Positions 14,701 through 27,620 of a DNA stretch of 64,000 nt are shown in pieces. Position 1 is the first letter of the stretch; every line of letters begins with the position of its first letter. Position numbers and translations under genes: made by a program. The notes under the pieces are model-generated. The model searched no databases, was not told where the DNA came from, and saw only the letters and a list, made by a program, of their open reading frames with translations. The stretch is from Hybos culiciformis (lineage: Eukaryota > Arthropoda > Insecta > Diptera > Hybotidae). Location of the stretch: the NCBI GenBank assembly GCA_964007475.1, contig OZ023273.1, forward strand, positions 145,735,308-145,799,307, given 5' to 3'.

Positions 14701-17700
14701 TTTTGATCAAATATTGCCAGAAAATAACGCAGTTTTGGTGATAATTTTTGCGCTCTATTTTATATCTGATTTCAAACATGTTTTTTTTTTCAGTGCACTT
14801 ATGGATATTAAAGTATGTATTACACTTATACGAAAATCCATTGCTGTATTATATTAAATTCTAACGATAATCGTAGCAGTGAAATAAGGGTTAATAATAG
14901 TTCAATTTTGATTTAAATAATATATTTATATTGATATCAACTTCGCTATGTCGATTACCATATAAGCTACCTGAAACAAGATTTGAACAAGCCTTAAGCT
15001 TGGAATTAATTTCATCAAAATAATTTAACGGAAATATGTATATTTTTGAGAGTTTAAAAAATTATTTAAAATATAAAGTTTATTACAATTGCCTACAGTT
15101 CTAAATTTCGCTTGAACTAATTTCATAATAATTTTCTTTTCAAGAATTCTAAGTGGAAATTTATTTTTTTTAATTTCAATTTAAAATACATAATTTTATT
15201 TCTTTGTACAAAACAAGAAATTAAAAGCCCTTGTGTACAGTAAAAGTCCATTGAATTAATTTTATACCTTTAACCTAGTGTTTTTTATGTACATTTTTTT
15301 GCCAAAAGGAAAAGTCTTAAATAAAAATAAAAATAAAAAAAAAAAAAACGAAAACTAATTTTCCAAGGTATGAGTGATATCCTTAGAAATTTTCATTATG
15401 AAAAAAAAAAAAAAATCTATGCCACCCATTTCACGATTTCACTTTTTTTTTTTTATTAAAAAACAGCTTAATAATTTCAAAAAAAAAAAGATGAAATTAA
15501 AAGTATTTTTTCTTACCATTTTACTAAATTAAAATGAGAAAAATAAAAATCTGTGCTTAAAATGAAAAACAAGATTTTTCCGCAAAATGATGGGCAATTC
15601 AGTATACACTTAAAAAGAAATCCTTAAAAGAAGTTTTTTTTTTCATTATCCTCTTGACGTAATTTTAAGGAATATGTAGAATTGCTTTATATTTTGGTAA
15701 TAACATAAGTAAGTAAATAATGTTTTGTAAACTTAGAGAGCTCACATTTAGTATACTTTTAAAAATTATTTAATTTATTTAATTTAAACAAAATCGACTT
15801 GTTTTTTTTAACTTAAAATTTGCCATTAATATCTGGTTGGGACAAAATTTAATCCCGGCCAGATTTCTTTTAGATCCTATAATTTTCAGCATTGCTCATA
15901 ATTGCAATTGTCCAAACATACGGTTCTTTAAAGTCAACCCTATGGGGACTATTGTGAATAACGATGTTACATTTAATTTATACAAAAATCCAATTCTCTA
16001 AGTACGCAAAATTTGAGAATCAAAAGTAAATAAAATAAGTAACTTGAACTCAAAATTCACAATCTTTTAACAGAATTGTCAACAAACTAACAAAACATTT
16101 TGAATGAAAAAATAATCCAATGGATTTTTATTTCCCTTTTTCTTTCTTTCATTCTTTAAGGTTAAGTCCTTTCGCGAAATGGAAAATTATTAAATTCAGA
16201 TAAATATAATTTTACATTTCAAAAAAAAAATAAATATATATAAAATATATATGTTAAAAAGATTTCAATTATTCAAAAATAAAACGACCTACAACCTCTT
16301 TCATTAAAATGAGAATAAAAAAAATTATAATTATATTTGAAATAAATTTGAATTTATTTTTCAATTAAAATTAATTTTTATATTTTTATTGAATTTTCTT
16401 TATAAATTATTGATTTAATTGAAAAATTTATTATTAAGTATTTTGGAAAATAAAGGTTTTTCAGATTTGATCTTAAATATCAAAAGTAAGGCAATAAAAA
16501 GATTCTAGAATTAAGGAATTCAAACAAAAGAAGAAACATGGTTTCGAATATAAGTAATTGACAATTTATCGACAATCGAGCTCAAAAATTCTTAGACATA
16601 AAACATAGAATTCTTGAGCAACATATGAACAGCGATTGGGGAATTTTTTTTAGCATAGTTGGCTAACCCGAATATGTACAGTAGAGAATAGAACATAAAC
16701 ATAAACATTTAAACAATTCTCCACTTAATACAAAGAAGTTTTTTTTAATGTCATCCATTAAAATCAACTTCATCAGAATTTTATTTGACAACCATATTAA
16801 TTCATGTTGGCCATATTTTTAATTGGAGGCGTTTTCTGTCAGTCAATAAAATTTAATAAGACAAAAAAAAAACATAAAATTATGTATGCTAATGAATGAG
16901 TAACAAAGCATAAAGCGCAATATAATCTACTCTGTTATATATTTTAACCCTTTTTTTTTTTCTTTTCAACTCTCTTCTTATCGTTGTTTAATTAACAATA
17001 TTTCTGTGTGGTCATTCATGCTGACAGTCATAAAATATATACACCATAATGAAATAATTTGCCATCATTTTAACATTGATTTCAATATAAGAAAAAGTTG
17101 TGATGATATTCTGTAATATTACATTGTGGGCATTATCAATTAATGCGGTTTTAATTTTAATAAATTGATTCAAAATATTAAACTCTTTGACTTAGCATAA
17201 AATATAACAAGGAAGGAGAAGAAATCTCTCCGTATTATGTATTCAAAAACATAACATGTATAATTTTGATGCTTAAGTATAGTGTTATTAGGTTCGAATA
17301 CAAATAAAGTTTGTGTTTGATGTTTGTGATGTTTTTATTGATGAAGAAGTAAGATACATTAAAAATTGGCTAAGTAAGCAACTACACTGACCACCTCACG
17401 TTAATCATTTATCAATTATCAGTTTATTTAAAATGATGACATGAAAAATTTTTGATTGTTGATAATAAAATTAAAAAATTAAAAGCGTAATTGTCAATTA
17501 TTTCACGGAAGCCATTTGTTTTGAGTTTTTATAAATAATTGTATTTAAGGCCATTATTAGTTATAGGAGCTGGCTACTAAATAGTATTTGGATGTAATGC
17601 TTTGCTTCCCTAGACCTTTCTTCTACAGAATATTTAAAATAAAAAGATATAAATAAAAGAAGTTTGTAAACGTCTATTATATAACTTTATTTAATAAACA

Positions 17701-20700
17701 AACAAAACTTTCTTACCAATCCCAAGAATTAATAAATTTATTTCTTAAACCCAACCTTATTTTGGCTTTATCTTAAAATTTAACTCTGTCCTTTTTTTCT
17801 CCCAATTAAAATTCGTTACGTAAGTATAAATGTATCTTTTACTTATCTCATCAACCATTGTGACGATGACGTGAAAAAAAAAAACTTTAACTAATTAAAG
17901 TTAACTCATTTTCTTTTTTCTTTTTCATTAGAAACATTTTAAATAACATCATAAAAGAAAATTTCTCTAGCGCGTGACAATGAATAAAATTCTCATTTAG
18001 AATTTTACCCTTTTTCTTAAAGTACAAAACAAAAATATATATACTCGTATATATACAACAATCCATGATAGTAATGAATGAATAAAAAATAAAATCTTTT
18101 TCCTTTTTTTATATTCTAATTTATACGCGCGCGTAATTTTTAATTTATTCACAGACATGAAATTTCAAAATTAGAGAAACTTTTCTTTTCTTGATAGAAG
18201 AAAAAAAAATAAAGGGCAAACAAGACTGTTTTTTTTTCCTTTCTTGTTTCTATACATTATACATACTTTTTTCCATCATTTATGATGTACTTTCATTAAA
18301 AACATAAATTTAAAAACGAAACCCTAAAAAACTTTGAAGAAACTTCCTTGTAAAAAATTATATATAAATAAAAGAAAAGAATTTTATTTTTTTTTTATTT
18401 TTTAACCAAGTCCAACTTTCCCAGAGGGAAATAACATCATCAAGGCCTAAATGAAAACTTTTCAGTTTTTTTTTTTCAAGATTTTTCTTTTGAATAATTT
18501 TTTTTTTTTTAAAAAGCTAATAACGAACTATTTCAGAATTTAGCAGAAATATTTTTTGAATTTTCTCACAAGATGAGGATCTAGAGACAGTTGACGATTA
18601 TGGTGCATTATGTTTGTGCGTTGTGCATAGCAATATTCGAGACAATATTCGTTTCTAAGTGCTAGACTTCTTGACTAGATTTCTTTTCTGTAATTTCTGA
18701 TAGTTTTCATATCATTTAGTCATTCAATGTCAATGTTACAAAGTATCGAGATTCTAATAATTAATTTAGGACTTGTACTTGCATATATTATTTCAAATTA
18801 CTAAGTTGAAACACTTATCTTCTTAGAACAACGTCTAGACATTTTTCACATTTATTAAGTTAATCCTCTGTTTTTTTTTGTTTTGAGTAAGGCAAATTCT
18901 ATACACTTCAAATTATGCCAGTAAAGTAAACATTGTTCGGAAATTTATAATAGAGTTTAAAAACTTGAAAGAAGGATTTTAAAAAGACATTTTTTAAAGA
19001 AGTGCCTATATTGGAACAAAAATGCCAAGAAAAAAAATAAATAAATAAATGAAAAATATTTTTTTCAAAATACAAATTTCTATGTGGCTCAAAGCAAAGT
19101 GCAAATTTTTTTTTTCTTACTCGTAAAATATGAAAATTAAAAAAAAAAAATTTTTCATCTTTTTAATGGAAATGGATTTTCTTTTTATTTTTAACTTTGG
19201 CATAAAAATGATTCACTTTTCCTTGTAGGCAAATGAGCTTTATGTGAATGCTATAGCAACTCTTTTCTTTATTTATTTTTTTTTTGTAATTTTTTCGTTT
19301 CAAGATGAAATAATTATATATTTAATACCCATAGAAAATTATGTATTTGTTAATCATACCAGTATTATATACTCTTTATTCCTGAAGGGTAAAAAAAAAT
19401 CACAATAATATATACGTACATTTAAAATCATGGAGACCTTAAAAAAAGGATTTCTTTTGCATATTTACATTTTATGTTTTTGCTTTGATGTATTTTTAAA
19501 ATATTTACAAATAATTTAAAAGAAAAAATTGTATTTCACCAATTTATAAATTCAAAATGAATGAATATACATAAATAGTAAATAATTTATTTATTAACCA
19601 AAACCACAATAATTATTTTAATATTATACACTACTGTAATAATATTACGAAAGATAAAAGTGAAGGAATATTTTCATAATACCGGATAAATAACAATTGA
19701 ATATTTTTTTCTTAAATAATTGGTTGAATGATAATATCAATGATTGTTTTAAATCAATCTTTCTAAATTAAAATCATGTTATTATAACAACAAAAGTACC
19801 CGCATAATTTTCTATCTGCAACATAAATCCTCTTCTTAAAGCATACGCGGAACTTTTTAAGTTCCTGCTTCATGAAAAATAAGTCCTCAGTTAGAAGATC
19901 TAAAACGTCCTTTTCGTGAGTTAAGTTTTTTTAATTTCCAGATCTAAAACATTCTGTGACGTATTAACTTCTAAGAAATATTTATCATTTAAACTTTTTT
20001 TAATGTGTATTTTAAAAAATTTACTTTGATAACAATAATTAAACATTTGTTTTTCATTAAAAATTACTCCTCCATACTATTATACATAACTATAATATAA
20101 CTTTTTTTTCATTCAAATTAAATGTTGATTTGGTCAAAATTTGTTTTGCAAATTATAAGTTTTTATTCCAGAATCTTTTTTCCCTCTGTTGAAAGAAAAA
20201 CATTATGATTAAGTAAAAGACTTTTCTAACAAAAAAAATATTTTTTTTATATAAAAATGAAAAATTAACATTTCTATGTTTCGAATTATTATTCTTCTTA
20301 TCTTATATATATATGAAACCAAATTTACAAACTGAACTATATGTTATTTCCAGAAAGGCATATAAAATTGTGGTTTCTTTCAGACAATTTGTTTTTATTG
20401 AAGAAGAATAAATATCTATATATTTAGAAGCATCGCAATTTTTAAATTTTATTTAAGTTAATCATAGTTTTTAATTCAGTGTCAGCAAGTTCTATCGTTC
20501 TTGTACGATATAGAAAAGCTTCTCCGTCTAAACATCATTCTTCAAAAAATCGTCCTTCTACAATATAATCTCCTGCTGTAATTTTATGCTTCGTTATCAG
20601 TTAAAGATATTCCGCGATATCGAAAATCTGTTTCGTTTCTCAGTATATTTACAATAATAATTTAAAACTTCATATTTTATTCCTCATACCAAAAATCCTT

Positions 20701-20919
20701 AATTTAGAATAAACTTTCTAAAGAATAATATTATTATGAAAATCAATCAAAAAATATACTTTTGCTCAAAAATATTATCGCAGTAGAAAATCAGTTCAAC
20801 GGTTGATATAAAATTTTTAACGACAGTAAATTTTTTTTATAATATCAAAAATTTTGTTTAAAATATAAACCTAAAACCGCATACCTTCGATCAAGCTGAA
20901 ACTTGGAACTGGACATCTA
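11720..20919. other. A/T-rich gene-free DNA
   Basis: Same character as the left end. Slightly more complex patches occur near 14280-14560 and 18545-18740. In the first, a minus frame reads VATNIQKLSLRQRFLSVILE and on to KNNFIRLHEMRIYSAEH. It has a coding-like look but no recognised domain. Nothing else is supported besides the dispersed repeat at 14650. Confidence 0.6.
14650..14815 (+). repeat. Old dispersed repeat family 2, copy A
   Basis: Matches 44105-44270 in order: aacttttg, gttgcaaaa, atattgccaga-aataacgcagttttggt, ctattttatatctgatttc, ttttttcagt. In this copy the frame reads ILPENNAVLVIIFALYF, and the second copy keeps DNNAVLVI. That hints at a once-coding origin, but nothing is identifiable. 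Confidence 0.5.
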
Positions 20920-21075
20920 TGCACCCAACACCCTGATTTTCAATAGAAACCAAAAGTTTAAAATTAATTATTTTGATATGAAAATAATTTAGACTATTGG
21001 GTCTTTGAGAGCCTCTAACTCCCAAACTAGAATTTTTAGAATCTCATCCTTTTTAGTAGAAGTGAAAGTGAAAAT
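20920..21075 (-). repeat. Old dispersed repeat, copy A (inverted relative to copy B)
   Basis: The reverse complement contains gatgagattcta..gagttagagg..ccaatagt..aattatttt..gaaaat-agggtgttgg. The same landmarks occur in the same order at 34512-34665. Divergence is clearly large. No protein frame is recognised. Confidence 0.55.
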
Positions 21076-21270
21076 TTCGTATATTTTGGTGTATATATAA
21101 TTGTTCATTAGTTATAAGCATTTTAGTGTGAAAGACGAACGATTCATTTAATGAAAACAAACATTTAATCCGTTTTCTTCATTTTTGATGGAAATTGCTG
21201 TATCTTCAACGGCAAAAACAGAAAAAGAGTAGGTATAGGTACTTATTATTATTATATCTATTTTAACATA

Positions 21271-21310
21271 AACGGCTCTAGAATGATTAAAACGGCTCTA
21301 GAATTATTAA
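21271..21310. repeat. 20-bp tandem duplication
   Basis: aacggctctagaat-attaa is repeated directly, with one base different. Confidence 0.9.
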
Positions 21311-21880
21311 GTTAGTTTTATATTCTTTTCGAAAATATTTTGTTAACTTACAGGGTAATAATTAAATAATTTTAGGTATTCCTATATTAGTTTCTTTTTG
21401 ATTAACAAAATTATTGGCATTGTTTCTAGTTGAAAAGAAATTATATGGAAACATTTTTTCGAAAACAAGTTACTATTAATAATTATATGTTTGTTTAATA
21501 TCAAAATTCAATACCTTAAAATTCTATTATTGAAAATTTAAGAGTTCTGTCACGATAGTGTTGTCTTGGTTTTCCTGCGACCAAAATAAAAACAAAAACA
21601 AACCATTTTTTTTATAAATTGAATAATCAAAATTTTCTATAATTCAGATCAAAAATGCCAACGAAATTTCAGGAGTAGGAGAATAAGAAATTTTTTGTTT
21701 CTAAGTAAAAAATTGAAATAATGGGAACCCTTAAAAAACTTAACCAAATTTTAAATATATACAAAAAATAAAAAGAATAATTTTTTTTTTTTGCTTAAAA
21801 TAAAATAAAATGAGTGGAATATTTTAAACAATAATAAATTTTCTTTTATATATTTATTCAATTAATCAAGACTATTAAGG

Positions 21881-22076
21881 CAAAAAAAAAAAAAAAAGAA
21901 AAACGAAAAAAAAATAAAAGAAAATAAAAAAAAATATATCAAGCCCTGTGCTGTGTTATATGTACGTCCGAAAAAAAAAGTTAAGTTAACGAAGAACAAA
22001 CAATCAAAAAATACAATTAAATTTATCCAACAATTTAAGGTAGAAAAATACACAAATTTCCATTCTTTTTTTTTTC

Positions 22077-22106
<30 letters not shown>
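21881..22106. repeat. Opposed A-rich and T-rich tracts
   Basis: A-rich purine tract 21881-21935 and T-rich pyrimidine tract about 22065-22106. They are about 130 bp apart and could pair. The word aaggca flanks both. The open frame spanning them is low-complexity. Confidence 0.7.
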
Positions 22107-22108
<2 letters not shown>

Positions 22109-22487
22109 GGCAAATATAATTTTTTGATTTAATAATTTTTCTTTGTTTTTCATGAAAAACATAGAATTTTTATCATTATTTTAATAGAGGGTAATATTTT
22201 TTATTTATTTTTATTTTATTTATTTTTATTTGTTTTTTTTTTTTTCATATTCATTCATTGGTTAATCAGTCCATTCTTTTGGTTAATCAAATTTTAAAAA
22301 GATAAGATTTTTTTTTTGTTTGAAAGCTAACGACAGAGTGTTTAATATGTGTGTGGGCGAAATGTCACTTTATTTTTCACTTTATTTAAATATCTATATT
22401 AGGTACATACTACCAAGGCAAATCAACGTAGATAGGCTCGGAAAAGCACGAACTCAATTAATTTTCATGCATTTTTTACCAAGTTTG

Positions 22488-22495
22488 TGACGTCA
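22488..22495. promoter_or_regulatory. CRE-like palindrome TGACGTCA
   Basis: A perfect 8-bp consensus for CREB/ATF-type bZIP factors, in a patch (22325-22500) less A/T-biased than its surroundings. No gene is attached to it. Confidence 0.25.
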
Positions 22496-22699
22496 GTTAT
22501 GCTGGAAATAATTGGGCGAAATAAATGATATATTTCCTTTGTTTGTTGAAAATTTTTTTGTAATTTAAAATAAAAATTTTTAATAAATAAATTAGTTCAA
22601 GCTTGAGTGTGAAGCAATAATATCATCAAAATATTCAAAAGTCCTTATTTCAAGATTCACTTAGACCACATTATATTTTTGTAGTAGTATTGCCATTAT

Positions 22700-22760
22700 C
22701 TTATTTGGTGTGTTCGGTCGTGGATTTGATTCCCACCTGGGATTGAAATTTGTCATTTTT
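22700..22760 (+). mobile_element. Possible tRNA-derived SINE remnant (B-box-like segment)
   Basis: The string gtcgtggatttgattcccacctggga contains ggatttgattccc (22722-22734), close to the RNA polymerase III B-box consensus GGTTCGANTCC, with flanks typical of tRNA-derived SINE heads. No cloverleaf or clear A-box could be drawn upstream, so this is not an active tRNA gene. Confidence 0.4.
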
Positions 22761-25700
22761 TCGACTTCTCCACTTGAATTAAGTGTTTATGTTGTTTTTT
22801 TCTATAAACTTAGTTTATATTATTTATACAATATAATCTACTATTAATTTAATCTGTGATATTTCCAAATAATAAATTAAATGGTAGCGCATTAATTTCC
22901 ATCATATGATACTGTCATTGGTATTAAAATAAAAAAAAACCCTGTATAGTAGTTGCTTTTAATAAGTATGCAAAAAAATATAATAAATTGAAGAATATAA
23001 GTAAATTTAATCCAAATATTGAAACTTTACATTCATTTTAAAGGTTAACCTATTTTTTTTTTGTTAATAATTCAAAGAACCCAAAAATTTAAATAAATAA
23101 TTTTGTAAATACTTACTTATTATTTAAGAGCTTTCAAAAAAGTTTTAAAAACAAAAATAAGAATAATATCAAAAAAAGCTGATCAAGTTTTTGGAAGCAA
23201 AACGTTGCGCAAGTTTTAATTGAGTGTCCTTCAAGTATAGAGATCTGCCACCTTAACCAATCTTAGATAACCAAGTTTTTCTTATTGAATCTTACAAATA
23301 ATGAGTTCCTAATCCTGGATCATTAATGTCCATATTTCCTAGACGATTTTGAATACCTTTTTGTTTCAGAATTTTTAAACTTCTTTGTGTTTATAGTCTC
23401 AGTGACAGTTTAGTTCTGAACTAAAAATGAATAGGTATTTATTTTATAAAGAAATTATTCGAAAATTCAAGAATCGTTCAATAACTCATTTGATATAGCA
23501 CTGCAATCAATTCGAACTGTTAGTAATATGTAAATCAACAAATCAAATAAATCAAGCACTAATACATCAGCCATTTACAAGCTTTAATAAGTAAGCATCA
23601 TATTACACAAAGCAGTTGGTTGTCAGAGAAATTTAGAGAAATCAGAAATTCCACTGTTGGAATTTTTTTTCTTTTAATTATGAACATTTTGAAAATCATA
23701 TTAATATGCATATTCAATAAAAAAAAGGTTAAAGAACATACAATACATCCATTTATGCTTAAATATGATTTTCTTATGTAACCAAAGGATACAAATATGT
23801 ATTTTTTAAGGTAATTTTTCTCTTTTTTCCAAAAGAATTACTGAAAAAATGAAAATTAAAGCGTAATTGAGATTAGAATTTCTTGGTTGAATGCGTTCGC
23901 GGTTTTTATATTTTTATTCATTTATTTGATAAAATTTCGCATAATGAAGGCATATCGTGTCATTCTCATCATAAGAAGAATAAACACAAAATTTACATTA
24001 AAGAAATAATAAAAAAAAAAAAAAAAACGAATGTTCTTTATGATTATTATATTTTATCTTATTTTTTAACATTATTAAGAACGTGCAATGTACTTATCAA
24101 AAAAAAAGTTAAGAAAAAAAATACTGCTTATATGTTTTCCCGCGAAAAAAAAATTTTGTAAGCGAGTTAAAAAATATTTTTTTTTTTTTTTTACTTTTAT
24201 GACATAAATAAGAGTTAAAAAGAAAAGTTTTTCCTTTCCTCTTTGGAAAAGGGTGCAAAAAAGATATTTTATTTTAGAAATCTGAGAAAATGGTTCACAG
24301 ATTTGAATTTCATGTCAAAAAGGTACATGTTCATTATTTAAAATAAAATTTTACAGATATGGTAATGATTTAATTGTATGTACGGAATAATTAATAAATT
24401 AAATTAATCATAAGCTTTTCACTTCTAACATTTTCATTTGAAATCAAAATAATCTTAATCACTATCAGATTTTGATATAATACTGGGACAGATTGATTTA
24501 CATCTTCAACGTTGTGAGTTAAATTAAAAAAGTATTTTACTATGAAAAAAAAATTAAATTCCATTAAAACCTCCAAAAAAAGCTTAAATACCAACTATAG
24601 GAATTAAAAACCAACCTCCTAGAAATGCAATTAATATATAATAATAATGGAAATGAATGTGGGTTGTCATCTTGTAATTTTACTTGACATTACATTTGCT
24701 TATTAGATTTCTATTTCATTATAATTTTATTGAAAAAATTGAATGAAGTGAAGTTATATTAAAACGCAAAATAAAAACAAGTGAATGTATATATGAAAAA
24801 AATTCAACTTGGTAATAATTTTTGCACAAAGTTAATAGATCTTTTTTCCACACACAAATGTAAATAATGTTCAATATTACCAACCGTGCATAAACAAGAC
24901 ATATTTTATATTACAAAAACTTTTCATACCACTGTACTAGGAAGAATAGGACAAACAAACTTTATACTTAAATTCAAGACGTCACGCTTTTAAAATAAGT
25001 TTTTGCAAACTTATTTATCCTCGATTGTTTACCGTGTCTACAAGTAAAAGACTGAGCTTAATTTTTTTATATTTCTAGTCTGGATGGGATGGTTTTCTTA
25101 TCTAGGAAGAAAGAGAGATGGTAAAAACTCATATTATCAAATTTTTGTCGGAAGTTTTATTAACTCAATAGAAAGTATAAAGTAGCTTTACATTAACTTA
25201 CATTCGTTATTCGTTAAATAAATTATTTCTCCCAAAAGTTACCCTCCATACATTGTACCACTCTGTCGTACATAAAATAATATAAGTATTTTAAAAAGTT
25301 GAACAAAATACTTCATAAATTCTTAAAATAAAAATAAATTCAAAGCGATACAAAATAAATTAAAATTTCTTTGCAACACATGCGGAAATATCATTAAATT
25401 CCATTACAACCCCTTCTTCAATGAAAATTTTTCTTAAAAATAATTTTAAAATCGCGTATACCTACACTACATATATTTTCCATTCTTTCATTTTCATTTT
25501 TATTTTCTCTTTTGTTTTTTTTTTGTTTTTTTTTTTTTAATTCAAGAAAATATTCATTCTCATTTGCATATCATAAACTCTGAACACAGTCGCAGCCAAA
25601 CCGTTAAATTGAAGATTTTTCACCAAGTCCCACTTCAACTCCTTTTTTATTTTAATTCTTACAATATTAATAAAACGAAAGGATATTTTTATCTTTTTCT

Positions 25701-25945
25701 ACGTATTTCAGATAAAATTAAACGCGAGAGATATAATGATGAACCGAAAGAATTTATATTCATTTGGGGGAGGATTTCGCGTGCTTTGTAAAAAGGAAAA
25801 GAAAATATGTATAAAAAAAGAAAACACTTAAATTAAAAAAAAAAAATACACAAAGGCAAATATAAAAATTAACAAAAATGTGGGGTTTTCATTCTCGCGT
25901 AGTAAAATATTTATATAATGATTTTCACAATCCGTGTCATTTAAG

Positions 25946-26103
25946 AAACTATGGAACCAAAACTTAGGATCATCAGACGAAAACGGCCTAGAAGTGCAGA
26001 AGTTACCATATAGTGGTATTCTCAATTTGCCATCATCCTTCGCGTGTCCAGTCTGGGAACAATTTCAATTTTATATCTTTGCTTCAATTCGCAAACGCAA
26101 CAG
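25946..26103 (+). other. Exon-like island of uncertain strand
   Basis: One of few stretches in the desert with balanced composition. On the plus strand an acceptor-like tttaag is followed by 52 open codons beginning KLWNQNLGSSDENGLEVQKL and ending at a donor-like CAG|GTAAAA. On the minus strand, after ttcccag, an open frame reads TGHAKDDGKLRIPLYGNFC and on past SDDPKFWFHSFL. Neither matches a family I know. It could be a first or alternative exon of a gene outside the window, or an old insertion. A non-low-complexity zone continues left to about 25560. Confidence 0.2.
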
Positions 26104-27419
26104 GTAAAAACTATGTACCTAATCTAAACAATTTAAGCTAAAGGATTATATTCTATGTTTATAGGTTCTACTGGAGTAAGATTAATGTTTTAATGACTTT
26201 GAATTGTGAACTAAAAATAGATTAAAATTGATATTGAAATATCACTAAAAATCAAATTATACCGTAAACCAGTAAAAAAATATATATTTCAGATTATTCA
26301 TGACAAAGCTCCTTTTTTGCAATTCAACTACTAAGTATGACAAATATCAAAATCCTTTGGTACGCGTAGAGGATTCATACTTTTTTACTAATTTATTGCT
26401 AGATATATATCCAGTAATTGAAAAAGAAAAAAATAAAAAATCACATTTGTTTTAAAATCATTTCTTTAATATTTTCATAATTATTACATTTTTATAATAA
26501 TTGGTTTGCTCATATAGTAAAACTATAAAAAAATGTTAAATTCTCCAACAGGATATCAAATCCACTAATATTATTCTGATGCAAGGTTGTTTGAATAAAT
26601 ATCCTTATTAAAAAAATCACAAAAAATACATTCAAACAAATACTTATTTTAAATTTTTGATCTTATTGTTTAGCTCCCCTTTTTGAAATTATTTGTTATT
26701 TTGAAAAAAAAATTGTTTTTTTTGTATTTCATGCTCAAAATCCCTACAGGGCATAAATCTGATGTAAATATAAAAGTTATATATAGCTAGCTAGACCAAA
26801 CTCTTCCATTTAGTTAATAAGAAAAACAATTTTTTTTTCTTTCAAGATTGATGAATTTCTTTTATCACCTCTAAATACTATTTTAAAATGTTTTGGCAGT
26901 TCATTTTCTTTCAAAGAAAAAGGTCATTAAAGGATGAAACCTCCAAAAAAAAAAAAAATAGAAAACTTCAATTTTTTGACACTCTTCCGGTTAATTTCGA
27001 AAGAAAAAAAATGAAATTTCTAGTATTATTTTTTTTCTTTCACTTTTGTATCTGGGAAAAAGTCATATTCAGCCCGAAAGGCAAATTAATATAAAAAATT
27101 TTCTTAAAATATTTCCACATATTTTTTCGTCATTTTTAAGAATCATTTTTTGATGCTTTTTTAAATAAATAACACAAGTTTTTATTCACAAGAATAATAG
27201 TGGCTTCATCAATTTTTTCTATCATAATATAAGTTATAGATAGTTTTTCTAGATTTTCAAGTGAAACAATTTTAAGATCGTTTTTAATTCTTTGATTTGG
27301 ATACTCAAGTCACATGGCATGCCCAAAATTGAAAAGTCATATACTTATAGGACATAAAAGCATAAAAACATTACAAGTAATATAACTTTTATGCCGCCTA
27401 GAAATATAAATATTGTGGG

Positions 27420-27620
27420 ACTTTGTTTGTCACATTTGATGGCTGACTTACTGTAGTCTATAGTTTCTATGTCTGAGGCCTTATACGATGGCAAAAAAGC
27501 TTTAATTGCATCGTATTTTTTCATGCTTCTGGATCGCCGAATGCACAGCATAATAACAGCAAGAAAATTAAAACTTTATTGAATCCCGTCAGACTCGACC
27601 ATTTAGCAATTAAATATTTT
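27420..27620 (-). pseudogene. Possible broken small secreted-protein gene
   Basis: One minus frame reads KWSSLTGFNKVLIFLLLLCC, then AFGDPEA and a stop, resembling a signal peptide with cleavage site. The adjacent frame continues at the same place with MKKYDAIKAFLPSYKASDIE, then TIDYSKSAIKCDKQS. A single frame change would join them. No initiator ATG and no known family, so this is a weak call. Confidence 0.2.
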
